A stretch of DNA of 64,000 nt from the NCBI GenBank assembly GCA_029721435.1, contig CM056581.1, positions 73,518,712 through 73,582,711 of the forward strand. The letters run 5' to 3'. Origin of the DNA: Gymnothorax reevesii. Lineage: Eukaryota > Chordata > Actinopteri > Anguilliformes > Muraenidae. Shown here piece by piece: positions 60,061-64,000 of this stretch. How positions within the stretch are numbered: the first letter of the stretch is position 1; each line of letters opens with the position of its first letter. The notes under the pieces are model-generated. The model ran no database searches and was not told the origin of the DNA. It saw nothing but the letters and a program-made list of their open reading frames with translations. The position numbers and the translations under genes are program-made.

Positions 60061-60738
60061 GCAAGGCTATGAAACATGGCAAGACTATAAAACATGGCAA
60101 AGACATAAATAATACAAAACATGAAACATAATAAAACATGAAATCAAACAACAAAACACAACACATAATCATGGGGATGGTCAGGGGCAGGCAGTGGTCA
60201 CTTAAACACAAAAAGCATACATGGCAAGCCAGGCACAGAACTAAAACATGGGGCTAGACAAAGCATGGCTGAGATGCAGATTCACAACAAGTCAGACATA
60301 TGCAGTGGTCACTAAGCACAGAATCAAACATGGCATAGCCAGGCACAGAACTGAAACCAATGGGTGATGTCACGTTTGCTTCGTTCACCTTTTTATACAG
60401 TCTATGCCCCCCCCCCCCCCCCCCCCCCGACCCCCCAACCACCCACTTTCCCCGCATCAACTTCCCCCATACCAACAGTGATGTAATGAGATAAGAGGAT
60501 GAAAATGACTAAAAAGAGGAAATGCCATCATGGAAGGCCATCCACTCCAAGAGCTGATCACAGCTCACAGCCACAGATATGGAGATCATCCTATTTCAGA
60601 TGGAGGGAGCAGTCCATGCCACAGCTGTTGATAGAACGTCCTCTTCCCAACCAAAGGAGCGAGGACAACCCCCACGGCAACATCCCCACAGCCAGAACCA
60701 ATCACTCAACCCAGTGGAGAAGGCCCCCAATGACAAAA
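60061..60738. other. Unassigned sequence with low-complexity stretches
   Basis: 60040-60350 is A-rich with repeated 'acatggcaagac'-type and 'gcatacatggcaagccaggca'-type blocks. The phrase 'ggcacagaact(a/g)aaac' occurs twice (about 60232 and 60346), and 'cagtggtcact' twice. A 22-base C run is at 60407-60428. 60430-60738 shows no recognised feature. Confidence 0.6.
60407..60428. repeat. Poly-C run (22 bp)
   Basis: Twenty-two C in a row followed by 'gaccccccaaccaccc'. On the other strand this G-rich tract could form unusual DNA structure. It is also a likely site of sequencing-length error. Confidence 0.9.
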
Positions 60739-61290
60739 CGCTAGAGCTTGTGTAAAAGGCTAAAACAAATGGTATAAAACTAAAAGTAATAGTAAGAGTA
60801 ATAAGTACAAGTGTTTAAAAGCCAAAAAATACACAAATTAATAAAAATATAATCAATTAATTTACATAGAGTTAAAAATAGATTAAATTATAAACTAAGA
60901 ATTAATCAAATGCAAAACTAAAAAGGTGGGTCTTGAGCCTCCTTTCCAAAATCTCATTGCTCTCTGTGGCCCTTAAGTCCTCTGGCAGGCTGGTATGACA
61001 TGGGTCATAACGTTTAAACGATGCCTCGCAGTGGGTCTTTGTTCAAACTTTAGGAGTAATTAAAAGGCTAGTGCAAGAAGACCTCAGGGTCCACGACAGT
61101 TCGTATGGTAAAAGCAAATCCGATAAATAAGACGGAGCAAGACCACCAAGACATTTAAAAGTCAATAAAAGAACCTTGAAATCAACCCTGAAACATACAG
61201 GGAGCCAATGCAGAGACCTTAACATTGGTTTAATATACTCTTGCTTTCTTATCCACGTCAGCACACGTGCTGCTGAATTCTAAAGTAGTT
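60739..61290 (-). mobile_element. 5'-truncated LINE 3' fragment (L2/CR1-group-like)
   Basis: On the minus strand the end of a LINE ORF2 is recognisable: 'LRSLHWLPVCFRVDFKVLLL' then 'GLAPSYLSDLL', a C-terminal pattern common in fish L2-type elements. After an in-frame TGA at 61043-61045 (probably a CGA arginine codon changed at CpG) the frame continues through 'LPEDLRATES' to a stop at 60902-60904. An upstream TAG near 61280 is a second lesion. 60739-60901 is the AT-rich 3' untranslated part. Confidence 0.75.
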
Positions 61291-61527
61291 GTTGGTGTGT
61301 GTCACGCCAACTGACAGAACACCAAACAACACCCACATCTTCATTCACATTCACAACCATGACAGCCGACTGTCTTCATCCGGACCTGGAGGGGGCAGTG
61401 AAACAATTACTGCAAAACTACACCAGAGCTCCTCAACTTCCTGTCAGGTCACAGGAAGTTCCCAGAAGACAGCCATATTCACTGCAGACCAACATGTGCA
61501 CCGGCACTGGGAGTCGGTAGGAGAGGA
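61291..61527. other. Probable LINE 5' leader (unassigned)
   Basis: GC-balanced sequence upstream of the LINE ORF1. Short open frames (about 61299-61520) have no recognised similarity. 'ggcggttggca' at 61531-61541 resembles wording near the end of the half-LINE (58180s). The true 5' end of the LINE cannot be placed from one copy. Confidence 0.4.
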
Positions 61528-62763
61528 GTGGCGGTTGGCAAACACTGGACTGTGAATGGACGAGAGATGGCAGAGGGAAGTGACGGGTCGGGAAGTGAGA
61601 TAGCAGGAATGATGGACGTAGGTCAAGATGGCGGGGATTATGGAAGCTGGGCAGCAGCTGTTAGCAAAAAGAAACGTAAAAAGAATTACAATAGTAAATC
61701 CGATGATAGCGATCTCGATGTGAGAGAAACGATGATAGAAAGCGAGAGAGAGGATTACAAAGTTATTGTTAAACTCAAGCAAACAGGGAGCTCATTTGCT
61801 GATTGGAGTCCAATAAAGCTAACTAAACATATATGTAAGGAAATTGGGGAAGTAAGGAGTGCTAAGGTATTGAGGAATGGATCACTATTGATTATATGTA
61901 AGGATGGAGGACAACAAGGGAAAGCGATTAGAGTGAATAAAATAAACGGTAAGGAAGTGGAATGTTCTCTGATGAATAATAGGAAATTTGTTAGGGGAGT
62001 TGTAACGGGAATTCCGGTAAATGTATCTGAAGATGATGTTAAAGTAAGTATTAAAAATGTGCATGTAAGCGAAGTCAAACGATTGAAAATAAACAGAAAT
62101 GGGATTAAAAGCAATAGTCTCTCAGTTATGATTACATTTGAGGAAGAAAAACTCCCAGAAAGGGTCTACATTGGATATATGTGTTACAATGTGAGGTTGT
62201 ATATTCCCCCACCACTCCGGTGTTTTAAATGTCAGAAATTCGGACACGTAGCGGCTATATGCAAGGGAAAGCAAAGATGCGGTAGGTGCAGTGGCGAACA
62301 TGAATATGGCAAATGTGCTGAAGGTGCAAAACTGAAATGTTGCAATTGTGGAGAGGAGCATAGTTCAGCTTATCGTGGGTGTAAAGTGAGTAAGAGAGCG
62401 GCTGAGGTGCAGCGTGTTAGGGCTACTGAGGGAGTTAGTTACGCAGAAGCAGTGAGGAAGGTTTCAGGTGATATACAGGCTCCACGACAAAATGAAACTA
62501 AACACAATAAAGAAACAAAGAAATGTAATGGATGTGATAAGCTGCAGGAGGAAACGCTTATTGTAAATAGGAATAGTTTTGTTCTCTTCATGGCAGAGAT
62601 TATTAATTGTACTGCTCAGACAAAGAGCAAAAATGAAAAGATCAGAATAATTGTAAGATCAGCTGAGAAACATCTAGAGGTGAAAGGGCTGCACTGGGAA
62701 ACAGTGAAAAATATACTAGATGAAGATACACCACCGTCTCAGACAGGAGGTGGACAATTATAA
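61528..62763 (+). CDS. LINE ORF1 protein (gag-like, three zinc knuckles), I/Nimb-like
   Basis: 411 codons with no interruption. The ATG at 61567 (residue 14) is an equally good start, because the protein there begins 'MAEGSDGSGSE'. Residues 45-70 are basic, then acidic. Residues 75-205 form an RNA-binding-like middle region. Three zinc knuckles follow: CX2CX4HX4C (232-245), CX2CX3HX4C (251-263) and a CX2CX3HX6C-type third (272-285), a pattern typical of I/Jockey-group ORF1. After them comes 'SYAEAVRKV' (304-312), shared with the half-LINE. The protein would bind element RNA in a ribonucleoprotein particle. It is probably part of a LINE that was recently active or still is; no lesion is seen. 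Confidence 0.85.
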   Translation: MAVGKHWTVNGREMAEGSDGSGSEIAGMMDVGQDGGDYGSWAAAVSKKKRKKNYNSKSDDSDLDVRETMIESEREDYKVIVKLKQTGSSFADWSPIKLTKHICKEIGEVRSAKVLRNGSLLIICKDGGQQGKAIRVNKINGKEVECSLMNNRKFVRGVVTGIPVNVSEDDVKVSIKNVHVSEVKRLKINRNGIKSNSLSVMITFEEEKLPERVYIGYMCYNVRLYIPPPLRCFKCQKFGHVAAICKGKQRCGRCSGEHEYGKCAEGAKLKCCNCGEEHSSAYRGCKVSKRAAEVQRVRATEGVSYAEAVRKVSGDIQAPRQNETKHNKETKKCNGCDKLQEETLIVNRNSFVLFMAEIINCTAQTKSKNEKIRIIVRSAEKHLEVKGLHWETVKNILDEDTPPSQTGGGQL

Positions 62764-64000
62764 AGAAGCTAATTATACTTCAATGGAATGCAAGAAGCCT
62801 AATTGCTAATGGTCAAGAATTTAAAAAATATATTGACAATTTGACAGAGAAACCTAATATAATTTGTGTACAGGAGACCTGGTTGAAACCACTGTTGGAT
62901 TTTACAATAAAGGGATATGTCTCCGTTAGGAAAGACAGGGAATCAGGTCAAGGAGGAGGAGTGGCAACATTCATACAGAATGGAATGTGCTACAAAATAA
63001 ATCATATAAGCACTGATCACGAATCAATTGTGGTTAAGGTATGGACCGACAGAGGTAAGGTAGACATAATTAATTATTATAATCCATGTGGAAAACTAAG
63101 CCAAGAAATATTAGAGGATGTTGGCGGAACAATGGAAGATAAAGTAGTATGGTGTGGAGACTTCAATTCACATAATTCATTATGGGGAAGTTATAGCACA
63201 GATGCAAATGGCTTAGAGATTGAAGAATTTATAGACTCTCATGGATTTGTATGTATTAATAATGGGGAAGGAACTAGATACAATAGCAGACAAAATACAG
63301 AAACAGCACTTGACCTGACATTCCTGTCTCGTGCAATAGCAGGGGTAAGCACATGGACTGTAATTAAACAAACTACAATAGGCAGTGATCACTACCCTGT
63401 TGTGACAAAAATAGGTACAAAGATTTTTATTGAGAAGGGAAGGAAAATCCCTAGGTGGAAATTGGGTAATGCTAACTGGGATGCTTTTCAAATCATCAGT
63501 GCAATCAGGTGCAATAAATTTCATGAGGAGAACCAAATGGATGTTAACAAATTTAATGCTGAACTAGTCAGTGTAATTATTCAGGCCGCTGAGGAAACAA
63601 TCCCTAAGAGTACAGGCGCTAGATGTACCAAGAGTGTACCTTGGTGGAATAGTAAATGTAGCGAAGTAATTAAAGCCAGAAATAAAGCCTTCAGGAAACT
63701 TAAAACATTGCACTCTCAGGATTCTCTAATCCAGTATAAACGGGCACAGGCAGTAGTTAGGAAAACTATAAGAACACAAAAACGTACCTTTTGGAGGGAG
63801 TATTGTAATAGCATTGGAAGAGAAATACAGCTGTCAGATGTCTGGGGTATGATCAGAAGAATGGGGGGTATCAGACGAAATTATGAATTACCAGTGCTGA
63901 ACAGTGGGGACAGAGTGGCTCTCAGTAATTTAGAAAAGGCAGAACTTCTGGCCCAAACATTTTTTAAAATACACAGTTCAGACAATCTTGCGGATGAGGC
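62763..64000 (+). CDS. LINE ORF2: endonuclease and start of reverse transcriptase (runs off window)
   Basis: An open frame of at least 412 codons from the ORF1 stop to the window end, in the -1 frame relative to ORF1. It is open back to 62724, so it overlaps ORF1 by about 40 bp. Counting from 62763, the apurinic-type endonuclease motifs are WNARS (8-12), QETW (37-40), GDFN (132-135), LDLTFLS (183-189) and SDH (208-210), i.e. the full catalytic set. The later part leads toward the reverse transcriptase, which lies outside. There is no ATG near the start: the first in-frame ATG is at 62985, inside the endonuclease, so initiation is unusual (coupled reinitiation or a non-ATG codon). Confidence 0.85.

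Overview
The window looks like repeat-dominated, non-coding chromosome from a bony fish. The evidence is a Ty3/gypsy element with integrase upstream of reverse transcriptase (Gmr1-like, a deuterostome group), a Tc1-like transposon of a common teleost type, a tRNA-derived SINE, I/Nimb-type and L2-like LINE pieces, and long GT and GAA microsatellites. I found no host protein-coding gene and no free-standing tRNA or rRNA gene.

Bases 1-47398, apart from one retrotransposon, form a direct tandem array with three tiers of repetition. Thirteen whole units of about 2.6-3.7 kb lie head to tail, all in the same orientation, after a partial unit at the left edge. Each unit has a head starting near 'attaaagctgcaagcagcg', two or three inner modules of about 0.9 kb, and a tail carrying a GAA/AAT microsatellite. 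Most tails end in a GC-rich hairpin cassette present in zero to three copies. Each module contains diverged short repeats sharing 'ggcgctat' and 'acttcctgt' cores. Mosaic units, transplanted patches and near-identical neighbours show ongoing unequal exchange or gene conversion. The array continues off the left edge and ends at 47398 inside a hairpin.

A Gmr1-like LTR element (1533-7509, minus strand) sits inside the array with a CGAG target duplication. Its gag, protease-region and integrase-RT-RNase H reading frames are broken by a deletion at the gag/protease join and a one-base insertion.

Bases 47399-56558 are a nest of four insertions: a decayed Tc1-like element (minus strand) split by a younger Tc1-like element (47791-55719), whose transposase is split by a second Gmr1-like element (48243-54604, plus strand), whose 3' LTR is split by a SINE (53842-54207). 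The second Gmr1-like copy carries three in-frame stops and a short duplication at the gag start.

From 56330 to the right edge there is a GT microsatellite with a palindromic flank, two direct copies of a non-coding repeat of about 1.1 kb (the second split by an ORF1-only 'half-LINE' on the minus strand), low-complexity sequence, an L2-like LINE 3' fragment (minus strand), and the 5' part of an I/Nimb-like LINE with intact ORF1 and an ORF2 that stays open to the window end. Alignments and identities were judged by eye.
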